A stretch of DNA of 55,429 nt, from positions 1 through 55,429 of the forward strand of contig ONSU01000011.1 of NCBI GenBank assembly GCA_900320545.1. The letters run 5' to 3'. The position numbers and the translations under genes were made by a program. Each line of letters begins with the position of its first letter. Positions within the stretch are counted from its first letter, which is position 1. This document shows positions 1 through 7,313 of the stretch, piece by piece. Origin of the DNA: an uncultured Bacteroidales bacterium (GTDB taxonomy: Bacteria; Bacteroidota; Bacteroidia; Bacteroidales; UBA932). Below the pieces are notes generated by a model. The model was not told the origin of the DNA. It ran no database searches and worked only from the letters and a program-made list of their open reading frames with translations.

Positions 1-659
1 GCCTGGCTATAGCGGAGAACCGCTTTGAAGAAAGCTGTGGGAACGGTCACTTTTTCGCTGGACCGGTCGATGACATAGTATTGGGCTCCCTTGGTGATGC
101 AGCCGGAGACGACATAACAGGTATCTGACTGGCCTGCCCATGAACGGACTTTACCCTCCAGATCCATCCAAAGGCCACCGCCGAAGTCCGAGTTCTGTGG
201 TACTATGTTCGTGCTGAAGAACGTCGTTGAGTTCAGCTCAAAACCGGCACGGTCAGCAGAGGGAAGCTGCTGCCCCCTCTTATACCATCCATTGTTGCCT
301 TCTCTGTAGCCGCCACTGACATTCTGCTGCCTTGCGCCCGGAAGAAGCGGATCGTAGCCCCATTCATCGGTACGTGATGCGCCTGCGAAAATGGACTTAT
401 AAAGCGGATAGGCCACCCATTTGGATACTCGGTTGTCATAATCCCAATAGAACGACCAGTTGCGGATCTTCTTTCCGTTCAAGGTGCCATCGTGGCAGAA
501 AAACTCGAATCCGTCAACTTTGAAAACTTCCGGAAGTTCAAGCCACCCAGGGGCGGATGTATCGAGCGGAGGCATCTCCTGGGTTTTATTGTCTTTCTTG
601 CAGGATGCGGCCGCCAACAGCACCAGGACTACCATCAGGAGGTAAATCAGCTTTTTCAT
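1..659 (-). CDS. DNA/RNA non-specific endonuclease-fold lipoprotein, probably inactive (3' end outside window)
   Basis: The frame runs leftward off the window, so the C-terminus is missing. It starts at 657-659 with a lipoprotein signal (MKKLIYLLMVV...AAASC, then KKD), so it is probably anchored to a membrane facing the periplasm or surface. About 90 residues later comes a NUC1 (Serratia-type, beta-beta-alpha-metal) nuclease domain: GWYKRGQQLPSADR, TFFSTNIVPQN, GGGLWMDLEGKVRSW and VTVPTAFFKAVL. Spacing matches Serratia nuclease exactly: His89 corresponds to Gln130, Asn110 to Asn151, Asn119 to Gly160 and Glu127 to Glu168. The general-base His and the metal-ligand Asn are therefore both replaced, while Arg128 (Arg87), Asn151 and Glu168 remain. 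I infer a binding or otherwise repurposed protein, not an active nuclease. It lies 22 nt behind the next lipoprotein gene, in an apparent two-gene operon. Confidence 0.85.
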   Translation of the reverse strand, partial: MKKLIYLLMVVLVLLAAASCKKDNKTQEMPPLDTSAPGWLELPEVFKVDGFEFFCHDGTLNGKKIRNWSFYWDYDNRVSKWVAYPLYKSIFAGASRTDEWGYDPLLPGARQQNVSGGYREGNNGWYKRGQQLPSADRAGFELNSTTFFSTNIVPQNSDFGGGLWMDLEGKVRSWAGQSDTCYVVSGCITKGAQYYVIDRSSEKVTVPTAFFKAVLRYSQ

Positions 660-681
660 ATCCGGGAAATTTTGAAGTTTT

Positions 682-1365
682 TTATTCTTCCCAGACGGGA
701 CGGATAGAAGCCCCGCCATACCGGTTCCCAAATGCCCAGATGCCGAATGAGGATCCGAGAGTGAGCTGGATGGCATTGTCCGGCTTTGTCTCGTTTCTGG
801 TGGAAGACCAGTAAGAGCCGTCTTCCGAAACCCCTTCTCCTATTTGGGAACCTTCAGCATAGCCGGCCAACGGAAAGAAGAGGGAATTGCCTGTGGATTT
901 TTGCGTAATGAGAACGCCGTAGACGCCTTCACCGCTGCCGTATTTGTAATTGCGATCAAAACTGTAGTCCTCTTTGCCCGACAAACTGAGCAGGGCCTGG
1001 CATTCAGCCATTGTCGGCATGCGCCATTTGCCGCCGGCCAGAATGCGGGCCGCATCTTTTTCGATAGGGATGACGGCCGGGTTATCACTGTAAGTATAGT
1101 TTGACTGCGAATAATTATCTTTGGGGGCCGTTTCTCCCCATGCAAAGAAGTCGCCGTAATCTTCCGGGTTGGAGCAGAGGCCATTCCTGCTGAGATTGGC
1201 CTTGGCCCAGTAGAGCTTATAGGTCGTTCCGTCATCCCTGGTCATAACGATGCCAAGGTCAACGGCGCCATCCGGAACCTTCGGGGTAGCGGGCTTGTCT
1301 TTTTTGCAGGATACGGCCAGCATCATCAAGGCGGCCATCGAGAGGAAGAAAATAATTCTTTTCAT
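682..1365 (-). CDS. Lipoprotein with C-terminal WRMPT / SxRPV domain (DUF1566 / TIGR02145-like)
   Basis: 227 residues. The signal peptide is MKRIIFFLSMAALMMLAVSC followed by KKDKP, a typical Bacteroidetes lipoprotein with Lys after the Cys. The body has the pattern common in Bacteroidales surface lipoproteins: a YWAKANL segment, GDFFAWGET, KWRMPTMAECQALL, YWSSTRNE and a C-terminal GGASIRPV. This recalls the Fibrobacter paralogous domain (TIGR02145) and DUF1566, whose biochemical role is unknown. It is first of a pair with the nuclease-fold lipoprotein 22 nt downstream, and its start is 29 nt after the deiminase gene's stop, so it could be cotranscribed with that gene. I see no clear TAnnTTTG element directly in front of it. 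Confidence 0.8.
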   Translation of the reverse strand: MKRIIFFLSMAALMMLAVSCKKDKPATPKVPDGAVDLGIVMTRDDGTTYKLYWAKANLSRNGLCSNPEDYGDFFAWGETAPKDNYSQSNYTYSDNPAVIPIEKDAARILAGGKWRMPTMAECQALLSLSGKEDYSFDRNYKYGSGEGVYGVLITQKSTGNSLFFPLAGYAEGSQIGEGVSEDGSYWSSTRNETKPDNAIQLTLGSSFGIWAFGNRYGGASIRPVWEE

Positions 1366-1394
1366 ACGCGAGTGATTTTAGATAACGATGCAAG

Positions 1395-2255
1395 TTAGCG
1401 ATTTTCAGCGGATTTTCCAAAGCGCTGGAACCCGGTTTCGATGTTCCAGCTGATGCAGTTGAGAGCGCCACCATCACGAACCAGGTCCTGGCAATTGTCT
1501 ATCCGGATAACCTTATGGTCCGGATAATAATCCTGAATCTGCTGCAGAGCAAGCTTATCTTCCTTTACACGAAGACCGGGGACAAAAATGCATCCTTTAA
1601 CCTGCAGAAAGTTCAAGTATGCCCACGAGAGTCTGCTGCTGCAGGGTGCGCCGTAATGTAACTCCTCCACATAGAAATAAGGTTCCAGGGCTTGAAGAAG
1701 CCGATTCCGCAGGCCCGGATCGAAATCGGCATAGTTGTTCAGCAAGACGCAATCCCGGGAGATGAATCTGACCATCCCGTCGGCGTGGCCGAACATCTCG
1801 TAACGGTCCCATGGAATCAGAACAATCCGGGCGCCCGTCAGTTTTTCCAGTTCGTCTATGAGAGCGTGCTTATGATATTTGGGATTCTCCTGAAATATCT
1901 TGTCCGTCATGATGACTTTGTCGCCGCACTTGACCACGTTACCTCCATCCAGAACTATGTCCGAGACGACGCAATCGAGGTGCATGTCCTTTACGATTGT
2001 CGGGATGTCAGGGATATAGTCTTGCTCATCCCTCAGGTAATCCGGACAGTAAAGATAATTCAGAAACTTGTCTTTACTCAACTGAATCGGCATATAGTCG
2101 CGTGCCCAGACGTGTTTTGCGGATTGGGTTCCGGGAATCGTACTTACGCTGATATCCTCGGCGCGCAATGCCTCAAGGAGATTCATGTACAAGGGCATAT
2201 AATTTTTCAGGCCCTCGGCCAGATATACCTTGTCGGTTTGATAATCCTGAATCAT
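1395..2255 (-). CDS. Agmatine deiminase / Porphyromonas-type peptidylarginine deiminase family protein
   Basis: 286 residues, no signal peptide, so cytoplasmic. The guanidino-modifying fold is shown by HVWARDYMPIQ, DIVLDGGNVV, MFGHADGMVRF and a C-terminal GGALNCISW that carries the nucleophilic Cys (C267). Family members hydrolyse agmatine to N-carbamoylputrescine and ammonia, or deiminate peptidyl arginine. The lack of a secretion signal favours a small-molecule substrate, which would link it to polyamine synthesis or acid tolerance, but no other polyamine gene is nearby. It is somewhat shorter than typical agmatine deiminases (about 340-370 residues). A good promoter lies upstream (2304-2335) with an inverted repeat in its spacer. 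Confidence 0.88.
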   Translation of the reverse strand: MIQDYQTDKVYLAEGLKNYMPLYMNLLEALRAEDISVSTIPGTQSAKHVWARDYMPIQLSKDKFLNYLYCPDYLRDEQDYIPDIPTIVKDMHLDCVVSDIVLDGGNVVKCGDKVIMTDKIFQENPKYHKHALIDELEKLTGARIVLIPWDRYEMFGHADGMVRFISRDCVLLNNYADFDPGLRNRLLQALEPYFYVEELHYGAPCSSRLSWAYLNFLQVKGCIFVPGLRVKEDKLALQQIQDYYPDHKVIRIDNCQDLVRDGGALNCISWNIETGFQRFGKSAENR

Positions 2256-2303
2256 AGGGGTAGGCTTATATTTAATTATTTAATAATCAGCCGAAACATG
2301 CGA

Positions 2304-2335
2304 CAAAGATAGGCGGTCCTTTTGAGACCGCCAAA
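2304..2335 (-). promoter_or_regulatory. Promoter of the deiminase gene with inverted repeat in the spacer
   Basis: On the minus strand, TTTG (2332-2335) is followed 20 nt later by TATCTTTG (2304-2311). This is an excellent match to the Bacteroidetes primary-sigma consensus TTTG-N19-21-TAnnTTTG. A perfect 7-bp inverted repeat, GGCGGTC (2312-2318) and GACCGCC (2326-2332) around a 7-nt loop, fills the spacer. It could be an operator, or the hairpin could be the terminator of the flavin reductase gene, which ends at 2372 on the same strand. Confidence 0.65.
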
Positions 2336-2371
2336 CGGAATTTGTTAAAAAGTGTTAAAGGAGAAATGATA

Positions 2372-2935
2372 TCACGCCAGGGCCAGCCCGTCCTTGAAGG
2401 CGTTGCCGACGGCTTCGCCGAGGACGAGGTAGCGGTTATTGAACGGGTCGAAGGTTATGGGGGCGAGGAGCGCGACGTCGATGTTGCCGTTCTCGTCCAG
2501 GATGCTTTCGTCCGCGGAGACGTTCACGATTTCACCCTTGAGGATGCCGGTCTCCTCGTCGTAGGAGATGAGCCGGCACTCCAGCGAGAGCGGAAGTTCG
2601 CGGATGAGCGGAGCGTCCACGAAAGCGGATTTCTCCACCGTCCAGCCGGCGCGGGCGACTTTGTCGGGCACTTTGTTGCCGGATACCACGCCGACATAGT
2701 CGCAGGCGACTATCTGGGCGCGCGTCCCCATACTGACGGTGAACGCCCCCCTCGCGCGGAGGTCCTTCACGGTACGGTGTCCTTTGCTCAGGTCGAGGGT
2801 GATCTCCGTGAAATCGGAAATACCGCCCCAGGCAGCGTTCATCGCGGAGGGAACGTCATTCTCGCCGTAAGCGGCGATGATAAATACAGGCTGCGGATAG
2901 CAGAGGGGTTTCGCCCCGAAATTTTTACGTGCCAT
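2372..2935 (-). CDS. Flavin reductase-like (FMN-binding split-barrel) protein
   Basis: 187 residues. The N-terminus (MARKNFGAKPLCYPQPVFIIAAYGEN) and the motifs NAAWGGISDFTEITLDLSKGHRT, GAFTVSMG, CDYVGVVSGNKVPDKVARAGW and SLECRLISYDEETGILKGEIVNV are those of the flavin reductase-like domain (flavoredoxin type), a split barrel that binds FMN. Members reduce flavins or act as small electron carriers, so the substrate cannot be read from sequence. It is a single cytoplasmic gene divergent from the vWA gene. The 172-nt shared upstream region contains a near-perfect 25-nt palindrome (3024-3048). Confidence 0.85.
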   Translation of the reverse strand: MARKNFGAKPLCYPQPVFIIAAYGENDVPSAMNAAWGGISDFTEITLDLSKGHRTVKDLRARGAFTVSMGTRAQIVACDYVGVVSGNKVPDKVARAGWTVEKSAFVDAPLIRELPLSLECRLISYDEETGILKGEIVNVSADESILDENGNIDVALLAPITFDPFNNRYLVLGEAVGNAFKDGLALA

Positions 2936-3023
2936 AGTCGTTCAGTTCTTTGAAGTTTTCGTTGCAATTTAATGATTTTCCCCGAATCCTGCAAAACGGT
3001 CCGACTTAAATTGCTTCCGACAA

Positions 3024-3048
3024 AATTTCTGCAAGTCTTGCAGGAATT
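3024..3048. promoter_or_regulatory. 25-nt palindrome between divergent genes, candidate operator
   Basis: AATTTCTGCAAG, a central T, then CTTGCAGGAATT: 12-nt arms with one mismatch, between the flavin reductase (minus) and vWA (plus) genes. It has no T-run, so it is unlikely to be a terminator. The size and symmetry suit a dimeric repressor or activator. The regulator is unknown. Confidence 0.4.
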
Positions 3049-3070
3049 ATGGCGGCGGGCGCGGCGGGCG

Positions 3071-3078
3071 TATCTTTG
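3071..3078 (+). promoter_or_regulatory. -7 promoter element of the vWA gene
   Basis: TATCTTTG matches TAnnTTTG and ends 29 nt before the ATG at 3108. The leader is A-rich without a Shine-Dalgarno sequence, as usual for this phylum. No convincing -33 TTTG was found at the expected distance. Confidence 0.55.
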
Positions 3079-3107
3079 CCGTTGAAAACCTCTAAATTAT
3101 TAAAACT

Positions 3108-3767
3108 ATGAACATCTACAATGTAATTATCCTTGACGAGAGCGGCAGCATGTCGTCGATCTACAAAGAAACCCTGGCCGGCATGAACGAGGTGCTCGGC
3201 GGCATCCGGAAAAACCAGCAGGAGTTCCCGGACCAGAAGAATTTCGTAACCGTCGTGACTTTTGAAGGGAACGGGATGAAGGGGATCAAAGTGCGGCGCG
3301 ACCGTGTCCCCATCGAGAACGTCGCGGATTTTACCGAAGCGGACTACAGGCCGGGCGGATGCACCCCGCTGTATGATGCGATGGGCAAGACGCTGAGTGA
3401 ACTGGAGGGCCTGGTCCGGGAAGACGACCGGGTGCTGGCGACCGTCATTACCGACGGGATGGAGAATTCATCCGAAGAGTATTCCGGCAAGGCCGTCAAG
3501 GCGCTTGTCGACCGGCTCCGCGGGAAGGGGTGGACCCTCGCCTATATCGGAGCCAATCAGGATGCGGTGGAAGTCGCAAGAGACCTGCACATCTCCAACG
3601 CCCTGAATTTCGACGCCACCGGCGAGGGGGTGGCAATGATGAGCGTCAAGTTCAGCAAAGCCAGGTCTAAGGCGAGTGTCCTGTGGCAGAAATTGAGTTG
3701 TGAAGGGCGCCATGAGGCACTGGATAATTTTTTCTCCGACGATCAGGTGAATGAGATAAAAGACTAG
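3108..3767 (+). CDS. Stand-alone von Willebrand factor A domain protein
   Basis: 219 residues, essentially one vWA domain. The metal-ion-dependent adhesion site is intact: DESGSMSS near residue 10 (DxSxS), the Thr in GGCTPLYDAMG near residue 85, and the Asp in TVITDGMENSSEEYSG. There is no signal peptide or membrane segment, so it is cytoplasmic. Such small vWA proteins usually act as metal-dependent binding modules in complexes, but the partner (for example a MoxR ATPase) is not in this window. The stop codon overlaps by 4 nt the stop of the convergent unknown gene, so the two transcripts must overlap at their 3' ends. Confidence 0.85.
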   Translation: MNIYNVIILDESGSMSSIYKETLAGMNEVLGGIRKNQQEFPDQKNFVTVVTFEGNGMKGIKVRRDRVPIENVADFTEADYRPGGCTPLYDAMGKTLSELEGLVREDDRVLATVITDGMENSSEEYSGKAVKALVDRLRGKGWTLAYIGANQDAVEVARDLHISNALNFDATGEGVAMMSVKFSKARSKASVLWQKLSCEGRHEALDNFFSDDQVNEIKD

Positions 3768-4765
3768 TGGTCCCAGATGACCAGGTCGCGGTCGAGGGCG
3801 ATCTTCCGGGGCTCACCATAGCGGCCGTCCACATAATAGAATCTGGCTATGCGGTCGCCGACGACATCCCGGAAGGCCTTCTTGATCCGTGAAAAACACA
3901 CGTTCAGGCCATTTCCGAAGGGGTCCAGCAACTTTTGGACACTCCCCTGTATCTTTTCGACATCGTCTCTGCCGGTGATGCCGAGGTAGTACTGGAGAAT
4001 CTCATCCCCGTAGTCCTGGAGTTCCTTGAGACGGGCCCCTTCCGGATGCCTGAGATAGAAGAAATACACCGCCTTGGTCAGGTCGTCCATCTTGACCTCC
4101 TTGCCCTCATAGTCGGGCAGGAGAAGACGGCCGGACGTGGTGATATTGAGGCGGCTGAGTCTGACCCGGTAGCCGAGAAGGATGTCCAGGTCCTCGATGG
4201 TAATGCCGAATTTCCGCTCTATCTCTTCCCAGGCCTCGATGATCTCCCGCGTCCTCGGGTCAAGGGGCGTTTCCTCGTCTGCCGCCCTCTCAAGGAGCGA
4301 TTCGTCCGCCTCCGCTTTTATTGTAGTAAACCAGCAGCCCTCTTTGGGCCAGATGCTCCCGGACCGATGGACAGGCTGACAGGCCGGGGCTCCCTCTTCC
4401 AGGATCCCGTCCGGGATCGCCCGGAAGCGGGTCTCTCCATTTCGCCTGTAGAGGAGTCCGGTCCGCCCTTGCAGACCGGCCATTTCCCGGATCCGGCGGT
4501 ACATATCCTCCACCGAAACGCCATCCTCCCGGCCCGGAGACAGATACCGGAGCAACTCCGGCGACAGCCGCTCCACCAGATCCGGCAGGAACAGAAGGGT
4601 ATAGCCCCTCTCCTTCAGGTATTGCGGAAGGTCCTTCCGGACTATATTCAAAAGAACGTCCGACGTCCCGCTCCCGCCATCCACGAAAAGCGCCATCCCC
4701 TCGCTGAGGAACGGAACAGAAAGCCGGATTTTCTCGTCTTCGTTATGATTGATATCGCCCATCAT
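3764..4765 (-). CDS. Unknown cytoplasmic protein with winged-helix-like C-terminus
   Basis: 333 residues; I do not recognise the family. There is no signal peptide or membrane segment. The N-terminal half has a hydrophobic strand (YTLLFLPDLVERLSP). A charged middle section (TREIIEAWEEIERKFGITIEDLDILLGY) looks helical. The last 110 residues (TKAVYFFYLRHPEGARLKELQDYGDEIL ... NVCFSRIKKAFRDVVGD ... YYVDGRYGEPRKIALDRDLVIW) look like a winged helix with a beta wing, as in some regulators. It lies between the vWA gene (convergent, 4-nt overlap) and lnt (same strand, upstream). The first ATG is used, and a second Met follows immediately. The DNA-binding guess is inference only. Confidence 0.7.
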   Translation of the reverse strand: MMGDINHNEDEKIRLSVPFLSEGMALFVDGGSGTSDVLLNIVRKDLPQYLKERGYTLLFLPDLVERLSPELLRYLSPGREDGVSVEDMYRRIREMAGLQGRTGLLYRRNGETRFRAIPDGILEEGAPACQPVHRSGSIWPKEGCWFTTIKAEADESLLERAADEETPLDPRTREIIEAWEEIERKFGITIEDLDILLGYRVRLSRLNITTSGRLLLPDYEGKEVKMDDLTKAVYFFYLRHPEGARLKELQDYGDEILQYYLGITGRDDVEKIQGSVQKLLDPFGNGLNVCFSRIKKAFRDVVGDRIARFYYVDGRYGEPRKIALDRDLVIWDH

Positions 4766-4808
4766 TTTTTATTTTGCCGCAAGTTAATCAAAAAACGCAC
4801 AAAAAATA

Positions 4809-4855
4809 AGACTCCGGGCGGAAACCTTTCATTTCGCCCGGAGTCTATGTTTTTT
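4809..4855. terminator. Bidirectional terminator made of a repeated palindrome, overlapping the lnt 3' end
   Basis: AGACTCCGGGCG (4809-4820) and CGCCCGGAGTCT (4835-4846) form a perfect 12-bp stem, with runs of T following on both strands (six T at 4849-4855 on plus; a T-rich run below 4808 on minus). The last codons and the stop of lnt lie inside the palindrome. Related sequence recurs twice at 22009-22094. Confidence 0.75.
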
Positions 4856-6451
4856 CCCGGAGGATCCGGCCGCGCACAGCAGGAGGAGGAAAACGAAGAC
4901 GGAGAGACGGCCGGGAATGTCGCCGACGCGGACGAAGAAGGTCTGTCGGGAGGAGAGGTTGACGCGGCCGGAAAGGGTGGCGCTCTGCCACCAGGGAGTC
5001 TTTTCGAGAATGCGGCCCCGCTGGTCGATGAGGGCGGAGATGCCGGTGTTGGCGCAGCGGGCGATGTCGCGGCGGGTCTCGATGGCGCGGAGCGAGGCGT
5101 AACTCAGGTGCTGCCTGTAGCCCGGGGTGTCGCCCCACCAGGCGTCATTGGTGATGACCGTCAGGAGCTGCGCCCCCGCCCGGATATAGTCGCGGCAGTA
5201 GTTGCCGTAAACGGACTCGTAGCAGATGGCGCATCCGACGGGAATTTCACGCCCCGCGGCGCGGAAGGTCAGGCAGGTAACGCTGTCCTGACCGACATCG
5301 CGGCCCATCACCCCGCCGAGTTTCTCGTCCAGCGGAACGAAGACGGCGGGATAAGGCGTGCTCTCGACGCCGACGACCAGTTTGGATTTGTGGAAAATGT
5401 CCTTCCTCCCGGTCGAATCCACCATCAGCGCGGAGTTGTGCGTCTCGATCCAGCCGTCGTAGCCGGCCCATTGCCGCGCCGTGCGGGAAGGGCGGTTCTC
5501 GAAGCGCTCGATCGAAACGGCGCCGAGGAGGATGTTGCACCACGGATGCTCCCGTGTGAATCCCACCATCCGGCGATAGGTCGGACTCAGCATCGGATCG
5601 TTGACCCAGATGTCGCTCGTGAAGGTTTCCGGGGTAAGGATCAGCAGCGGGGTCACGGTATCGCGGCGCTCCCGGACGGCCTTCTGCGCCTGGTCGAGGA
5701 GGATGGCGTTCTGCTGCTGCTGGCTCATCGCCGTGAATTTGTTGTAGGGGTCGATATTGGGCTGGAGAATGGCGACATCCAGCGGATCGTCCGTTTCCCG
5801 GTAACTCCACCAGATGCCGAGCGACAGGGCGACGGGAGCCAGAACGACAAGCACGAGCCCCGTGACGGCGGCCCCGCGGGCTTTGCCGTTCCGCCGGCCC
5901 CAGGAGCCGTCGGACAGCGCGACCATGATTTCGAAGACGGCGAGATTGACCGCCCAGACCCAGAGCGAGCCGCCGAGGGTGCCGGTGAATTCGTACCACT
6001 GCACCAGCGGAAGCGTCCGCGAGAAGGCGTTGCCGAGCACCAGCCACGGCCAGGAAATCTGGGCCGCATCGAGGTAATATTTCTCCCAGGCGATCCAGGC
6101 GGCCGCGAGGAAGATATAAGGCAGGACTCCCCCGTTCATTCGCTTCTTCACCCAGCGGAACAGGCCGAATACCACCGACATCTGCAGGGCGTTGGCCACC
6201 GAGGCGAAGATGCCGCCTCCGACGGTGGCGTTGCAGACCCACCAGGTCGTGAGGAGGTTCCAGACGAGGAAGAAGGAATAGTGGAAGATCCAGAAATGCT
6301 TCCTGCCCTCAAGCGTGGCGATACGCTCGGCAGAAAGCAGCGGAACCAGCGCAAGCAGCATCAGCCAGCCGCAGCCGGGCAGCAGGAAAGCGCCCGAGGC
6401 GGCCAGTACGCCGAGGAAGAAGAGCAGGATGTATTTTCCATTCTTGCGCAT
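4829..6451 (-). CDS. lnt: Apolipoprotein N-acyltransferase
   Basis: 540 residues from the ATG at 6449-6451. It transfers the third acyl chain to the N-terminal Cys of lipoproteins at the inner membrane. Several hydrophobic segments fill the first 200 residues (ILLFFLGVLAASGAFLLPG, WLMLLALVPLLSA, and others), and the C-terminal half is a nitrilase-type domain. The triad matches the E. coli enzyme (E267, K335, C387): Glu275 in LTPETF, Lys357 in FHKSKLVVG, and Cys410 in CAICYESVYG. Longer upstream starts exist in frame, but the start used here fits both the hydrophobic N-terminus and the -7 element just upstream. The C-terminal tail (RLRAK) is encoded by the first arm of the terminator palindrome. 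It is divergent from the PASTA gene. Confidence 0.93.
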   Translation of the reverse strand: MRKNGKYILLFFLGVLAASGAFLLPGCGWLMLLALVPLLSAERIATLEGRKHFWIFHYSFFLVWNLLTTWWVCNATVGGGIFASVANALQMSVVFGLFRWVKKRMNGGVLPYIFLAAAWIAWEKYYLDAAQISWPWLVLGNAFSRTLPLVQWYEFTGTLGGSLWVWAVNLAVFEIMVALSDGSWGRRNGKARGAAVTGLVLVVLAPVALSLGIWWSYRETDDPLDVAILQPNIDPYNKFTAMSQQQQNAILLDQAQKAVRERRDTVTPLLILTPETFTSDIWVNDPMLSPTYRRMVGFTREHPWCNILLGAVSIERFENRPSRTARQWAGYDGWIETHNSALMVDSTGRKDIFHKSKLVVGVESTPYPAVFVPLDEKLGGVMGRDVGQDSVTCLTFRAAGREIPVGCAICYESVYGNYCRDYIRAGAQLLTVITNDAWWGDTPGYRQHLSYASLRAIETRRDIARCANTGISALIDQRGRILEKTPWWQSATLSGRVNLSSRQTFFVRVGDIPGRLSVFVFLLLLCAAGSSGKKHRLRAK

Positions 6452-6457
6452 GGAATA

Positions 6458-6465
6458 CAAAGATA
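6458..6465 (-). promoter_or_regulatory. -7 promoter element of lnt
   Basis: On the minus strand TATCTTTG ends only 6 nt before the lnt ATG, with a possible TTTG about 22 nt further upstream (6488-6491). Transcription from it would give almost no 5' leader. Confidence 0.5.
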
Positions 6466-6478
6466 TGATTATTTTTCG

Positions 6479-6486
6479 TAACTTTG
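6479..6486 (+). promoter_or_regulatory. -7 promoter element of the PASTA-rluD operon
   Basis: TAACTTTG fits TAnnTTTG and ends 17 nt before the ATG at 6504. It is back to back with the lnt promoter, leaving only 52 nt between the two start codons. Confidence 0.5.
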
Positions 6487-6503
6487 TCAAAATCTTGTCC
6501 GCT

Positions 6504-7313
6504 ATGGCAACGACCCGAAGAAAACACAAAATCCCCGAAGGGAAACTGACCTGGAGTTTCGTGCTCAAGAATGTGGCGGCGGCCGTCGTGGTGCTCGTCC
6601 TCATCTTCCTCGGCATTTCCTGGTGGCTCAACGCATACACCAACCACGGCAAGACCGTCGTGGTCCCCGACCTCACCAACATGACCGGCAAGGAAGCCGC
6701 GAAGGCGGCCCGCAGCGCCGGCGTACGCGCCACGGTGGAGGATTCCGTCTTCATGCCCAAACTCGGCAAGGGGATCGTCTTCCGGCAGGAGCCGAGGGCC
6801 GGCCAGACCGTCAAGAAGGGCCGTCACATCCGCCTTACCGCGAATGCCGTCGTCCCCCGGAAGGTCTCGATGCCCAACCTGGTCGGCTACAACATCATGG
6901 AAGCCAAGGCCGAAATCCTCAGCCACGGCCTCACGATCGGCCGCCTGGAATATGTCCGCGACATCGCCACCAACGTGGTCATGGAGCAGAAAGTGAACGG
7001 CCGTCCCATCCGTCCGGGCGTGGAGATCACCTCCGGGTCCGAAGTCTCGCTGGTGCTCGGGCTCAACACCCGCTTCGGCACCACCGTCGTACCGAATGTG
7101 GTCGGCAGCAAATACCTCAGCGCCATCGACGGACTCCACGACAACTTCCTCAACCGGGGCCGCGTAGTGGCCGATCCCGACATCCGCACGTATGCCGATT
7201 CCATCCAGGCGTTCGTCTACCGTCAGGATCCTTCCCCGCGCACTTCCCGGACCATGGGCTCACCGGTCGTCCTCTATCTCACCAAGGACGAAAGCAAGGT
7301 TCCCGCGAAATGA
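6504..7313 (+). CDS. PASTA-domain membrane protein
   Basis: 269 residues. A short basic N-terminus (MATTRRKHK) precedes one transmembrane helix (VAAAVVVLVLIFLGISWWL), so most of the protein is periplasmic. Three PASTA repeats follow: VVVPDLTNMTGKEA to about residue 105, VSMPNLVGYNIMEA to about 175, and TVVPNVVGSKYLSA to the end. PASTA domains bind peptidoglycan or beta-lactams in penicillin-binding proteins and Ser/Thr kinases. Here there is no kinase or transpeptidase part, the usual form of this protein in Bacteroidetes. It is translationally coupled to rluD by a 4-nt ATGA overlap. The longer in-frame start upstream would lie before the promoter and is not used. Confidence 0.87.
   Translation: MATTRRKHKIPEGKLTWSFVLKNVAAAVVVLVLIFLGISWWLNAYTNHGKTVVVPDLTNMTGKEAAKAARSAGVRATVEDSVFMPKLGKGIVFRQEPRAGQTVKKGRHIRLTANAVVPRKVSMPNLVGYNIMEAKAEILSHGLTIGRLEYVRDIATNVVMEQKVNGRPIRPGVEITSGSEVSLVLGLNTRFGTTVVPNVVGSKYLSAIDGLHDNFLNRGRVVADPDIRTYADSIQAFVYRQDPSPRTSRTMGSPVVLYLTKDESKVPAK

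Noticed and set aside
3935-6481. Very long open frame on the plus strand antisense to the unknown gene and lnt
   Set aside because: It is Arg/Gly/Asp-rich without domains and lies opposite two genes with clear motifs; high GC creates such shadows. The same applies to 9666-12236, 17153-20281 and 28593-31028 on plus.
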